This document shows, piece after piece, positions 16,639-25,472 of a stretch of 64,000 bases of DNA (position 1 is its first letter; each line of letters opens with the position of its first letter). The position numbers and the translations under genes are program-made. The notes under the pieces were generated by a model, which saw only the letters and a list, made by a program, of their open reading frames with translations, was not told where the DNA came from and did no database searches. The DNA comes from Desulfitobacterium metallireducens DSM 15288 (lineage in GTDB: Bacteria > Bacillota > Desulfitobacteriia > Desulfitobacteriales > Desulfitobacteriaceae): assembly GCF_000231405.2 (NCBI RefSeq), contig NZ_CP007032.1:2852001-2916000 (forward strand). Reading direction: 5' to 3'.

Positions 16639-18320
16639 CGTGCCCCTCCTCCCAGCGCCCGACGGTCAACCTTACCGTTTGGCGTCATAGGCATCGTCTC
16701 TAGAAACGTAAAGCGCCGTGGAAGCATATAATCAGGCAAGGTCTTATGTAGCTCTTCTCTGAGATGCTGAGACATCTGAAACGATTCTTTAACGGGTTCT
16801 GAGGTGGTGATAAAAGCATGAAGATAATCCACTTTACCCCGGCGCTCTATGGGCAGAACAACCGCATTCTCCACTCCGGGAACTTTACGTAAATTCTCTT
16901 CGATATCTCCCAGCTCGATCCGGTAGCCATGAAGTTTGACTTGGAAATCAAGGCGTCCGAAGAAGAAAAGCATCCCCTCTTCCAAGATCCCGGCATCTCC
17001 GGTTCGGTAAGCCTGCCATTCCTTGCCCTGATCATCACACCACGTGAAAAAGGACTTCTGTGTCTGCTCAGGCCGATTTAAATAGCCGACACTGACATTC
17101 GGGCCTGCGATCACGATTTCTCCCCGCGTGCCCTCAGGCAGGGACTGAGGAGGGCAAGAAAGCCTGCGGAGACTTTCAACGATGTCTTGCTGCTGTCCCT
17201 CTTGAGCCTTCGTTATCTGTTCCTCCTGGGTGAACGCTTCATTTAAAGCCTCTGTATCGCAGATTAGGATTTGGGCATCCCGTTTGACCCTTCCAACTGG
17301 GAGTGGATTATACCGCTCTAGGACTTCTGGCGTAATCGTGATTGTCGTTACCGCCACGGTCGCTTCTGTGGGGCCGTACAGATTCTCAACGAGAGCTTGT
17401 GGGAAACGTTCCCGCAGCTTTGAAGCCGTGTCATTGGATAGCACTTCGCCACAGAACAGAAAGCGTTTTATATTCGGTAACAACTCTTGGTTAAAACTTT
17501 TATCCATTAGACAAATATCTGCAAAGGACGGGGTCGAAACCCAAAAGCTCACGTTCGAACGCGCAAAGGACTCAAAGAGTTCTCGTGCATTGGCTATTTG
17601 TTGTTTGTCAATGCTCCAGAGTGTTCCGCCGTTACTCAAGGACATATACAGATCCATGACCGATAAATCAAACGAAAAAGGGGCTTGATTAAGAAAGACT
17701 TCCTTCATCTTTTCCGGGCCATAGGTTGGATTCACCCAGTTGAGGTAGCTTTCCAAAGCCTTAAGCGTAATTTGAACCCCTTTTGGCTTCCCCGTACTCC
17801 CGGACGTGAAAATGATGTAGTAAACCTCGTCTTCGCTGACACGCCAATCAGGATCTGGGGTTTGACCGAGATAGGGCGCAAGAAAATTAGACGAACATCC
17901 AGTTTCAGTATGATCTTTTGTGTTTAGCTGGGCCTTAAAATTTTCCTGTATTGTTACCCCTGCAGGCTTTAACTCTTCCGGAACACGTTGAGGAGATAAG
18001 AGCAGCGATGTCCCCGAAGCCTCAAGAATTTGCCGCACTCTTTCCAAAGGTACCGAGGTATCCACAGGCACATAAGCATGTCCCGCTTTAGCACACGCCA
18101 AAAAGGCCACAAGCATTTCATTCTCTTTATGGCCATAAACGACGATCGGAGCTTTATTGACCGAATCCACTTTATCCCCTTCAAGCGCTTCATGTAGCCA
18201 GAGGGCTAAGGCATCCGAATTCGTTTTCAAATCTGAGTAAGTAAGAGATTGTTCCCGATATTGGTGAGCCACCCGTTCTGGACAAGTCAAGGCCCATTGA
18301 TCAATTACTTCTATTAGCAT
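16635..18320 (-). CDS. dltA: D-alanine--carrier protein ligase DltA
   Basis: An AMP-forming adenylation enzyme that activates D-alanine and loads it on DltC in the cytoplasm. Core motifs are IIFTSGSTGKPKG (P-loop-like), NLYGPTEATV, YRTGD and the C-terminal NGKVDRRALG with the catalytic Lys. At 561 residues it is longer than the usual ~505; the extra length is largely a polar, Gln/Glu-rich insertion at about residues 350-395, before the PEGTRGEIVIAG motif. The ATG has AGAGGT upstream. It is overlapped by dltB downstream and separated from dltX upstream by a 178-bp structured repeat. Confidence 0.94.
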   Translation of the reverse strand: MLIEVIDQWALTCPERVAHQYREQSLTYSDLKTNSDALALWLHEALEGDKVDSVNKAPIVVYGHKENEMLVAFLACAKAGHAYVPVDTSVPLERVRQILEASGTSLLLSPQRVPEELKPAGVTIQENFKAQLNTKDHTETGCSSNFLAPYLGQTPDPDWRVSEDEVYYIIFTSGSTGKPKGVQITLKALESYLNWVNPTYGPEKMKEVFLNQAPFSFDLSVMDLYMSLSNGGTLWSIDKQQIANARELFESFARSNVSFWVSTPSFADICLMDKSFNQELLPNIKRFLFCGEVLSNDTASKLRERFPQALVENLYGPTEATVAVTTITITPEVLERYNPLPVGRVKRDAQILICDTEALNEAFTQEEQITKAQEGQQQDIVESLRRLSCPPQSLPEGTRGEIVIAGPNVSVGYLNRPEQTQKSFFTWCDDQGKEWQAYRTGDAGILEEGMLFFFGRLDFQVKLHGYRIELGDIEENLRKVPGVENAVVLPIERRGKVDYLHAFITTSEPVKESFQMSQHLREELHKTLPDYMLPRRFTFLETMPMTPNGKVDRRALGGGAR

Positions 18321-18363
18321 ATATTTAACCTCTTTTATTAGAGTAAGTTAAGTTTGGGTCATG

Positions 18364-18541
18364 TAGCCCCTCGCACATCCGTTCACTTAGCGCTCCGGGG
18401 CTGGCACACTTGCTTCCATAGCAGCTTCGCCAAACCTCAGGGTAATACCTGAAGTGAACCAAGTGGCTACGCTACGCTATGAAAGCGTCGTGCGCCACAG
18501 CGCCCCTCCGTGCAAATCGTTCACTACTGTGCGAGGGGCTA
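18364..18541 (-). repeat. Structured intergenic element, copy 1 (short form, no GGA hairpins)
   Basis: A 178-bp element with perfect 14-bp terminal inverted repeats, TAGCCCCTCGCACA and TGTGCGAGGGGCTA. Its minus strand shares phrases such as GGTATTACC, GGTTTGGCGAAGCTG and GTGAACGGATGTGCGAG with the copy at 56680 and resembles the 3' part of the 33-44 kb copies. It lacks the two GGA-loop hairpins that the 56680 copy carries at the same place. It lies inside the dlt operon, just before the dltA ribosome site, in the operon's sense direction, so it should be transcribed. Confidence 0.75.
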
Positions 18542-18562
18542 CGCTTACAGGTCTTTAGTAGC

Positions 18563-18706
18563 TTAAAAAGCGTTATAAATATAGGGGGCTGGGGTGTGTT
18601 CTTTTTGAACAAAGTAGAGGAAGAAAAGGGCCATAAAAATGGCATAGTAGTAAAATACGCGTCCCCACCAAACGAGCGTAGGGTTCCATCCTTTAGGACC
18701 TTTCAT
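18563..18706 (-). CDS. dltX: DltX, small teichoic acid D-alanylation protein
   Basis: A 47-residue membrane peptide with one transmembrane helix (about residues 16-33) and the C-terminal end PYIYNAF, which matches the conserved FIYNEF-type tail of DltX. In other Firmicutes DltX is needed for D-alanylation and its C-terminal tail is the conserved part that interacts with the Dlt machinery. It overlaps the end of dltD by 14 bp. A longer frame opens upstream, but that part is antisense-free overlap with dltD and the DltX-like sequence begins at the ATG at 18706. Position between dltD and dltA is unusual, since dltX normally heads the operon. Confidence 0.88.
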   Translation of the reverse strand: MKGPKGWNPTLVWWGRVFYYYAIFMALFFLYFVQKEHTPAPYIYNAF

Positions 18707-19907
18707 GATAGAACTGATCCATTGCTTGATCAACTGCGACCCATCCTTTCCAGCCAAGATGCATGATATCCTGAAGAAAATAGCGGTCATATTCGTGTTG
18801 GGAAAAATCCGCAACTTCAAATCCATTGTGTTGACTCATTTCCCTTATCCGGGTGTAATAGGCCGTTCTTTCTTGAGTTAAAAAACCTATATAATCATAC
18901 CAAAATCCATTGACAGGAACAATAACGAACAGCGCCTTTGCCTCTTGTTCTTTTAAAACCTTCATCAAAAGCTGGAGATCTTGATATTCGGGTGAGGGAT
19001 TGAGCTTCGCTCCCTTTTCCGAGCCGAAGCTTTGAGCCAACTCAGGCTCAATATACTTTTTATAATACGAATCGACGATCCCCCATGAATTACTTTTCGT
19101 GGATTCAAGCCCTCTTTTTTGGGCATTTTCCCTGAGTTGTACCCAATCTAAAGTTTGAGGAGGGAGACTCACCGCATTTCTAGCAATAGCCTCTCGGTTC
19201 ACTAAAGGAACAAAGGTTGCCACCTTGTATAGATCCTGGACTTCCAAACGCCACTTATCAATCCGTCCAACCCCAATCATCAGAAAGGATCGTATAGCAT
19301 TCGGGGTTTCTTGCTGACTGTAGAGAACTAGGTTATTTTTGAGGATAGGGTATTTTTTGAGAACCTCAGGAAACTCCAACAAACGGTGACTCAATTCCTG
19401 TTTGATTTGTTCCGAAAGATTCGGATCGTAGAGAATCTGATAGGCTTGAAGCGGAGAAAAGTTCTGATCCAAGTAGGACGTCGCTATTCCCCCTGTCACA
19501 AACCACTGAGGCGAAAGAATAACCACCACTTTTTTATCGTGTAATGTTTCACCTTGAGCTGCCAAACTCAAGACATGAACAAGGCTCTGACTCCCCCCTC
19601 TCCCCAGGAGAAAAGGAACGAACCCCGTCGGTTTAGCGTCGAAGAGCTTGGAGGGGTGAAACTCTGACTCGGCTGAAAACTCTGATGAGCCATACACGGG
19701 TAGAATATCGGGCGCGATCAGAGCTTTCTCTTGAAATAGAAGTCCTTGAAAAGCAACAGGCGTTTGCGAGGAAGCAATTGCTTGTAAAACACCTGACTTA
19801 AACGCAAAACGATCCAGAAGTATACGACCGATAGGAACGATCGACCCCAGTGTTAATGTGAATAAAACAAGTGATAAGCCAATTGCCACCCAACGCCTCT
19901 TTATCAT
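18693..19907 (-). CDS. dltD: DltD, first copy in the dlt operon
   Basis: A 404-residue DltD: N-terminal membrane helix, then an extracytoplasmic SGNH-like domain with LPVYGSSEFS near residue 75 and DIMHLGWKGW near the end. Its ATG overlaps the dltC stop (ATGA) and its end overlaps dltX, so it is the copy most tightly bound to the dlt operon and most likely the true dltD. Two more DltD-like proteins are encoded after dltB. Confidence 0.92.
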   Translation of the reverse strand: MIKRRWVAIGLSLVLFTLTLGSIVPIGRILLDRFAFKSGVLQAIASSQTPVAFQGLLFQEKALIAPDILPVYGSSEFSAESEFHPSKLFDAKPTGFVPFLLGRGGSQSLVHVLSLAAQGETLHDKKVVVILSPQWFVTGGIATSYLDQNFSPLQAYQILYDPNLSEQIKQELSHRLLEFPEVLKKYPILKNNLVLYSQQETPNAIRSFLMIGVGRIDKWRLEVQDLYKVATFVPLVNREAIARNAVSLPPQTLDWVQLRENAQKRGLESTKSNSWGIVDSYYKKYIEPELAQSFGSEKGAKLNPSPEYQDLQLLMKVLKEQEAKALFVIVPVNGFWYDYIGFLTQERTAYYTRIREMSQHNGFEVADFSQHEYDRYFLQDIMHLGWKGWVAVDQAMDQFYHERS

Positions 19908-20143
19908 TGGCCTGAGCGCTTCTCAAGATATGTAATAATCATATTCGGAGTGGCCCACTCTTCCCGTGTGACCTCAGTCGGGGCTATCTCAATATTTAAT
20001 TCTTCCTGAATCGCCACAAAAAGCTGAATGATCCCAAAGGAATCCAATAATCCTGTGCTAAAAAGCTGGATATCTGAATTCTTCTGAATCTCATCCGTTC
20101 CACAGATTTCAGTTAACGTTTCCAAAATTTTTTCCCGAATCAT
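19904..20143 (-). CDS. dltC: D-alanyl carrier protein DltC
   Basis: A 79-residue acyl-carrier-type protein with the phosphopantetheine attachment site LLDSFGIIQL (Ser35). It receives D-alanine from DltA and hands it to DltB. GGAGG lies seven bases before the ATG. It is the first gene of the operon, whereas dltA or dltX usually comes first. About 340 bp of AT-rich DNA upstream should hold the promoter; I see no convincing -35/-10 pair there. Confidence 0.95.
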   Translation of the reverse strand: MIREKILETLTEICGTDEIQKNSDIQLFSTGLLDSFGIIQLFVAIQEELNIEIAPTEVTREEWATPNMIITYLEKRSGQ

Positions 20144-20417
20144 GATTATTCCTCCAAAATTAAATCTATATTAATCAAAACACTAAATAAAGTTCTCTAT
20201 TTCCTACGCGATTCCTCTTTATTTATCCTCTTTATAGCTATATTGTGTCATTTTTTAGGTCTTCTCAATCAACCTTTTTGTGAGGGTCCAAATTAGATAA
20301 ACGTTTCAATCCGGATCACCTCTACAATATTAGTATCAAATATGTTCTTATAATTTCATTTTCTATACCTATAGTAGTATAACGACACTATATTCTCAAT
20401 ATATACCATATAAAATA

Positions 20418-20460
20418 GAGGGTCAGGACATCGTTTCAGAAATGATGTACCCGGCCCCCT
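20418..20460 (-). terminator. Candidate terminator after the sugar transferase gene
   Basis: GGGGGCCGGGTACATC can pair with GATGTCCTGACCCTC around a short loop on the minus strand, followed by TATTTTATA rather than a clean T-run. It lies just past the stop of the sugar transferase and upstream of dltC. Confidence 0.6.
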
Positions 20461-20482
20461 ACAATAAGAACAATAAGAATGA

Positions 20483-21157
20483 TTAATAAGCTCCTTTGCC
20501 CGTTAAAACAACGAAAAAGGTCTTGACCAGAATCTTAAGATCAAACCAAAAGCTCCAACGCTGAACATACTCAAGATCGTATGCCATCGTTTCCCCGACT
20601 GTTAATTCACTGCGCCCATTCACCTGAGCTAAACCCGTCACCCCAGGCATCACTTCTAAGCGCTGATGTTGCTCTGCTGTATAAAGCTTTACGAGCTCAG
20701 GCACTTCCGGTCGAGGGCCAACAAGGCTCATATTTCCCTTTAAAATATTCAGCAGCTGAGGCAATTCATCCAAACTGAGCTTCCGTAAGAAACGACCACT
20801 CGGTGTAATCCGTGGATCATCCTTGTCCTGAAAAACGAAGTTCTCCAAATCCTTGACCTCCGCTAACTTCACCTTCATCATCTCGTCCGCATTCGTCACC
20901 ATCGTTCGAAATTTATAGATCGTATACGTTTCTCCGTGTAAGCCCACCCGGACTTGTTTGAATACTACCGGTCCAGGTGAATCGATCCGAATCCAAAGCG
21001 CGATTAAAAGCCAGAACGGAGAAATCAAAATCAGCAGGACAAGAGATATCAACAGATCCAGCCCTCGCTTTGCCGCTAGCTGCCACCGTGGATAAGACTT
21101 CCAGACCTCTTTATGCTCCTCATGAACATTCTTACGTGCTGCCGAATTCTGGCTCAT
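20483..21157 (-). CDS. Polyprenyl-phosphate sugar transferase (initiating enzyme of surface polysaccharide)
   Basis: A 224-residue protein of the bacterial sugar transferase family (PF02397), which transfers a sugar phosphate to undecaprenyl phosphate. One hydrophobic hairpin at residues ~32-55 is followed by the family motifs KFRTM, SLDELPQLLNILKG and SLVGPRPE. It is short, lacking the N-terminal four-helix region, as in WcaJ-like catalytic cores and PglC-like enzymes. It is the last gene of the polysaccharide cluster; a structured element separates it from the glycosyltransferase upstream. A second, larger enzyme of this type starts at 787. Confidence 0.92.
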   Translation of the reverse strand: MSQNSAARKNVHEEHKEVWKSYPRWQLAAKRGLDLLISLVLLILISPFWLLIALWIRIDSPGPVVFKQVRVGLHGETYTIYKFRTMVTNADEMMKVKLAEVKDLENFVFQDKDDPRITPSGRFLRKLSLDELPQLLNILKGNMSLVGPRPEVPELVKLYTAEQHQRLEVMPGVTGLAQVNGRSELTVGETMAYDLEYVQRWSFWFDLKILVKTFFVVLTGKGAY

Positions 21158-21418
21158 TCTTTCACATCCTCAAATCATTGTGTACGCAATATTATGTCTT
21201 TATGTTTATTCCGCGGTAATTATGTAGGTTATGTTGTGTATGCTGTTACTTCGAAGGGGTCTGGGGCTGACGCGGTTCGTTAGCAGTCGCTCCGAAGATT
21301 CTTGCATGTAAGCCTTCGGGTCCTTCTTTTGATAAGTCATCATGCGTTCCGATGGAACGCGATGACCGCTTAAGTTACCTCGTCGTTGCTCTTCTGCGTC
21401 TCCGAAGCCTCCGAAGCA

Positions 21419-21625
21419 GGATGAGCTGGCAAGGCGCGAGCGACTTTTAGCGAGTTGCTACCAAACTCTGCGAAGGGATCCCTGGAGAAGGGGCTGAACA
21501 CAGGACGTGTTCAGCGGGCAACCGAGACATGGATGTCGATTTGCCCGGAACCCCTTCGGAAGGAAGCCCTGAGCAGCTAGTTTGGTTAGCGAGCGCCTCG
21601 GAGGGAGCGCATTGACAGCTCATCC
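21419..21625 (+). repeat. Structured GGA-hairpin element, copy 2
   Basis: A 207-nt non-coding element closed by GGATGAGCTG-G-CAA / TTG-A-CAGCTCATCC. Inside are a long-range stem CCAAACT..CTGC / GCAG..AGTTTGG, a stem GAAGGGG/CCCCTTC, and two hairpins with GGA in the loop: GCTGAACACAGGACGTGTTCAGC-type at 21493-21515 and one at 21516-21546 with the inner GACATGGATGTC. The arms differ in sequence from the 33-44 kb copies but keep the same pairing. The left part of the same gap (about 21240-21418) also holds a strong hairpin (21336-21366) without GGA. Confidence 0.75.
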
Positions 21626-21676
21626 GCGGCCCGAGCAGACCCACAATCAGACCTGAGCCGACCCGCAACCACGCGC

Positions 21677-22768
21677 TTATCTCTTCCTGACCCCCGATTT
21701 CTTCCGGAGCACCCCACGATAAAGCTCTTCCATTTGCGAGACATTCTCCTCCCAAGCATAGTTGCGCAACACGAACTCGCGACCCGCCTGCCCCATACGC
21801 ACTCGATCCTCGGGATGATCGATCATGAACTTCATGGCCTCTACGAGCTTCTCCACATTTTCAGGCTCCACCATGATCCCTGTCTCGCTATCAATGACCA
21901 CTTCCGGCAATCCCCCGACCCGGCTCGCAATGATCGGCCGTGCACAGGCTGAACCTTCAACAGCCGTAACTCCAAAGCTCTCCTGACGGGAAGGGACCAC
22001 AACCACATCCAGATCCTGATAAAAGCGCGCAATCTCAGCGTTCGGCATTGCGCCTAACCATTCCACTTGCTCTGTGATCTCCAACCTCGCGGCTAACAAT
22101 TGAAGCCTTGAATACTCTGGTCCGTCTCCAGCTATCTTCAGCAACGCTTTTCCTGGATCATTCTTGTCCAGTTGAGCGAACGCTTTGAGCAACAGATCGA
22201 GACCATATACCGGTTGAAGATATTTGGCCACACCAAAAATGACTTTTTTTGAAAGTTCGATGTGAGTCCCCTCCGGGGGCGCGAATTGGTTAATATCCAC
22301 TCCGAAAGGAATCACGTCAATCTTCTGACCCAGCTCTAAATGGCCCTGCATTTCTTGGGCCATTACATGACTCGTTGAGCAAAGGTAATCCGCCTTGCCT
22401 AAGATCCAATCCAGTAAACCCCGATGGAAAGGTGACTTCTTAGGGAATGAGAAGATATCACTCCCCCAGGCAGAAATAATAAAGGGGTGAACGGAGCAGA
22501 GCGCTCCCAAAAAGCCGAAGCTTGTCGCATAATGAGCATGCAGAATGTCAGGATTCAGTTCTCGGACTTTTTCTTTAACCCATAAGACACGGAGGATGAA
22601 ATCCATTTTTGTTCCAAAAACTTTAGGAACAAGATGAACCTTAACCCCTGGTATCTGAGCCGGGAGGAAACTAATAAGCTCAACTGACCAACCCCGCTGC
22701 GAAAGCGCGAGTGCCCATTTTTCCGTATGCGGACTTGCCGCGTTCGCGAGCAAGCAGATCTTTGGCAT
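21677..22768 (-). CDS. Glycosyltransferase family 4
   Basis: A 363-residue GT-B fold glycosyltransferase. Typical features are the N-terminal Gly/Asn segment ICLLANAASPHTEKW, the central HAHYATSFG and VSAWGSDIF-like phrases, and the C-terminal EX7E motif in PSRQESFGVTAVEGSA, which contacts the nucleotide-sugar donor. The frame opens at 22789, but AAAGGAGG precedes the ATG at 22768. It is paralogous to the glycosyltransferase at 26478. Donor and acceptor are unknown. Confidence 0.9.
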   Translation of the reverse strand: MPKICLLANAASPHTEKWALALSQRGWSVELISFLPAQIPGVKVHLVPKVFGTKMDFILRVLWVKEKVRELNPDILHAHYATSFGFLGALCSVHPFIISAWGSDIFSFPKKSPFHRGLLDWILGKADYLCSTSHVMAQEMQGHLELGQKIDVIPFGVDINQFAPPEGTHIELSKKVIFGVAKYLQPVYGLDLLLKAFAQLDKNDPGKALLKIAGDGPEYSRLQLLAARLEITEQVEWLGAMPNAEIARFYQDLDVVVVPSRQESFGVTAVEGSACARPIIASRVGGLPEVVIDSETGIMVEPENVEKLVEAMKFMIDHPEDRVRMGQAGREFVLRNYAWEENVSQMEELYRGVLRKKSGVRKR

Positions 22769-22806
22769 GTTCAGTTCCCTCCTTTCCATTTCTATCTACT
22801 GAGTTT

Positions 22807-24021
22807 TTAAAGTCCTAAATCCCGAAGCCAATGACTCACGATCGATTTCCAAGAATAGTTTTTAATAACAAACTCCCGACCATGCTCACCCTGTGTCTGA
22901 CAACGTCCTGGATCTTGCTGTAACATAAGAATCGTCTCGGCGAGAAGCTGGGGTTCTTCCGGTGGAATAACCACCCCGCCTCCACTTTCTTCTACAATTT
23001 TAGCGCCTTCCCCTTCACCCACATAGATCAAGGGTTTCGCACTAGCTAATCCCGGGAAGAGCTTCGAAGGGCGTACCCCCTCCGAGAGTTTATAGCGTCG
23101 TAGTGTCGAAAGGCTAATATGAGCCAGGCTATAATAGCGCTGCATTTGGGTAATCGGCTGAAAATCGACCCAGCGCACATTGGTAAGCTTCATTTCCTGA
23201 GCCATTTCCATCAGTCGCGGTTTTTCTGAGCCATCCCCAACCAAAAGGAAGGCGATCTCTGGATGGTCTTTTTCTAAACGCTCGGCTGCTTGCAAGGCAA
23301 CTTCGAGACCATGGGCGTATCCCATCGTACCCGCATAAAGGATCACATATTTTCCACGCAGGTTCAGTTTCTCAAGCAGTTGCTCATCCTGTTTTATCGG
23401 GGCAAAGAGATCAGGATCGACACCATTGGGTAAAAAGACGATTTTCTCACCCGGAATTCCTCGATCTTTTAAGGATGAAATAATGCCTTCAGTCTGCGTC
23501 GAAATTCGCCACGAGGACTTATACATCCAACGTTCCAACCCCTCAGCCAAGGTGATCAATGTTTTGTTGGTGACTAGCCCTAAGGAAACCGCTGATTCCG
23601 GCCAAAGGTCAGATACATTTAAGATGAGCTTCGCTCCTTTAACCCACTTGGCAAAGATCATCGTAAAACCGATAAACAGGGGTGGCGATTCCACAAAGAT
23701 ATAGTCCGCTTTGCCGGCTTTTAAAACACCATAAAACGCTGAAAACACAAAGGAAAAATAATTAAGCAATCGTTTCCAAAACTTTCCCCGTTGAACCGGA
23801 TAAATCCAAGTCCGATGTACAGGGATGCCTTCTATTGAATCCTTCATATAGAACTTTCCTTGATACTCGGGAGGGATAATCCCATTCGGGTAATTCGGGA
23901 AAGCGGTCACAACTTCTATGTCATGCCCTTGATTACGGATCGCCTTCGCCACCTCAAAGAGGCGAACTTGTGCCGCTCCGGTCTCGGGCGGAAAATACTG
24001 AGTAAGCATCAAAATTCGCAC
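22807..24021 (-). CDS. Glycosyltransferase family 4 (WbuB/WcaI-like)
   Basis: A 404-residue glycosyltransferase starting MLTQYFPPETGAAQVR, as in WbuB-type enzymes that add amino sugars in O-antigen and capsule pathways. It has NVSDLWPESAVSLG in the middle and SEGVRPSKLFPGLASAKP near the C-terminus. The start is GTG at 24021 with AAGGAG eight bases upstream. It is followed closely by the next glycosyltransferase gene in the operon. Confidence 0.9.
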   Translation of the reverse strand: MRILMLTQYFPPETGAAQVRLFEVAKAIRNQGHDIEVVTAFPNYPNGIIPPEYQGKFYMKDSIEGIPVHRTWIYPVQRGKFWKRLLNYFSFVFSAFYGVLKAGKADYIFVESPPLFIGFTMIFAKWVKGAKLILNVSDLWPESAVSLGLVTNKTLITLAEGLERWMYKSSWRISTQTEGIISSLKDRGIPGEKIVFLPNGVDPDLFAPIKQDEQLLEKLNLRGKYVILYAGTMGYAHGLEVALQAAERLEKDHPEIAFLLVGDGSEKPRLMEMAQEMKLTNVRWVDFQPITQMQRYYSLAHISLSTLRRYKLSEGVRPSKLFPGLASAKPLIYVGEGEGAKIVEESGGGVVIPPEEPQLLAETILMLQQDPGRCQTQGEHGREFVIKNYSWKSIVSHWLRDLGL

Positions 24022-24055
24022 AACATGTTCTCCTTTTTTCGCAATCCTTCGTGGG

Positions 24056-25450
24056 TTAACCCTGAAACAATTTGGCGAGTTGCCCGGCTAGATTCACACG
24101 GCTGAATTCAACACAACGCTTTGCTCCTTGGGAGCTCAGCGCAATCTTCGCAACGTCCTCTGCATCCTCAAGCCATTGTACATAATACGTCCTGATCGCC
24201 CCAGCTAAGCCCTCTGCATCGCCTAATGAGACCACTGTTCCTAGCTGGCGTTCACGAATAAGCTGAGCAGCAACCCCTTCCGGCAGAAGCCCAAGAATGG
24301 GTTTACCTGTGCCGATATAGTCAAAAAGTTTGCCGGAATAGGCATTATCAACACTCTGATCAAAGGTCATAAACTGCAGGTGCGCTCCCGCAAGAAACTC
24401 CAATACGTTTTGATGGCTCATGTATGGCAAAAACCGGTAGGTCTCCCCTAACTTTTGCTTCAAAAGCGCATCATAGTGTGGAGGAACATACCCGATAAAG
24501 AGAATTTGGACATTTTCCCGCGCTGAAGGAACCTGTTCTAAAAAATGGTGCACACCCTCAACAAAACTTTCAATATCATAGGCGTCGGCAATGATCCCCG
24601 TATGGATCAGCGTGAATTGTTGCTGTTCAACTGGGGTAACCTTCGCAAAATCCTCGGGGTCAAACCCATTCGTAATCGTCACCATTTTGTGCGCATATTG
24701 GGGATAACGCTGTTGGTACATTTCGGTAATGGAAGAGGTCACATTGATGATATAATCGGCTTCCTCCACAACCTTGCGTTCCATCCACGCATCCAGCTTC
24801 TTACGAAAAGGAATATCCTTCTGCATGGCCTTGTTGCCTACCCAGGGATCCCGGAAATCGGCGATCCAAGGCTTAGGATAGAATTTATGAACTCCACGCG
24901 CAATCCAATGCACCGTATAGGGATAAGAAGACGAAAAGAGGAAATCCACTTTTTCCTGACGCGCAACCCGTAAGGATTTCAAAAAACCGAACGGAAGCCA
25001 ACGCACTTTGGAATCTGGGATAAAAAGATAGTTATCGATGAACTCAAAAATCCGAGTTTTTAGGGATTTTTGATCCGATTCGGACTTCTGCTCCTGAACC
25101 TGACCCGTTGCTTCGGGCTTTTTCTCCCCGAGCTCCGAAGATACCTGACTCTTACCCGATTCTATTTCACCTTCAGATGGACTTTCATGGGTACTTCTCA
25201 AGCTCGCTAATTTATCGAGTACCTCTCGCAGCCACAACGTCTCTAAACTACTTGAGCGATAAACGTTAACTCCCTTGGGAACCTCTTGAAGCAAGCTCTC
25301 ATCGTAAGCAAAATTATACCCGCTTTTGACGGTACTCACGACCGGTAAGATCCCAAACTGAGGCAAATATTTAACAAATTTTAAGGTTCGCTGTACTCCG
25401 CTTCCCCCTAAGGGCGGAAAGAAGTAGGCGATCATGAGGGCTTTTTTCAT
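24056..25450 (-). CDS. Glycosyltransferase (GT4-like) with a charged insertion
   Basis: A 464-residue glycosyltransferase. The N-terminal MIAYFFPPLGGSGVQRTLKF and the C-terminal AYSGKLFDYIGTGKPILG are typical of GT4 enzymes of exopolysaccharide loci. A polar, Ser/Glu/Lys-rich stretch at residues ~88-130 is probably a disordered linker not found in most relatives. The frame opens at a GTG (25465), but GCGGAGGAACAGG precedes the ATG at 25450. It is 22 bp from the C5-epimerase-like gene upstream. Confidence 0.87.
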   Translation of the reverse strand: MKKALMIAYFFPPLGGSGVQRTLKFVKYLPQFGILPVVSTVKSGYNFAYDESLLQEVPKGVNVYRSSSLETLWLREVLDKLASLRSTHESPSEGEIESGKSQVSSELGEKKPEATGQVQEQKSESDQKSLKTRIFEFIDNYLFIPDSKVRWLPFGFLKSLRVARQEKVDFLFSSSYPYTVHWIARGVHKFYPKPWIADFRDPWVGNKAMQKDIPFRKKLDAWMERKVVEEADYIINVTSSITEMYQQRYPQYAHKMVTITNGFDPEDFAKVTPVEQQQFTLIHTGIIADAYDIESFVEGVHHFLEQVPSARENVQILFIGYVPPHYDALLKQKLGETYRFLPYMSHQNVLEFLAGAHLQFMTFDQSVDNAYSGKLFDYIGTGKPILGLLPEGVAAQLIRERQLGTVVSLGDAEGLAGAIRTYYVQWLEDAEDVAKIALSSQGAKRCVEFSRVNLAGQLAKLFQG

Positions 25451-25472
25451 CCTGTTCCTCCGCACTTCTTAG

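Noticed and set aside
18364-18541. A MITE or insertion sequence, because of perfect terminal inverted repeats
   Set aside because: No clear target-site duplication could be seen and the other copies have different ends; paired changes in inner stems point to structure. A mobile origin is still possible.
18563-18826. Longer reading of the dltX frame starting at 18826
   Set aside because: The extra part overlaps dltD in another frame; DltX-like sequence begins at the ATG at 18706.
21447-21755. Minus-strand ORF of 102 codons over the structured element
   Set aside because: It lies on the antisense strand of the element's hairpins, has Cys/Ser/Pro-rich shuffled composition and no ribosome site; it is a by-product of the GC-rich stems.
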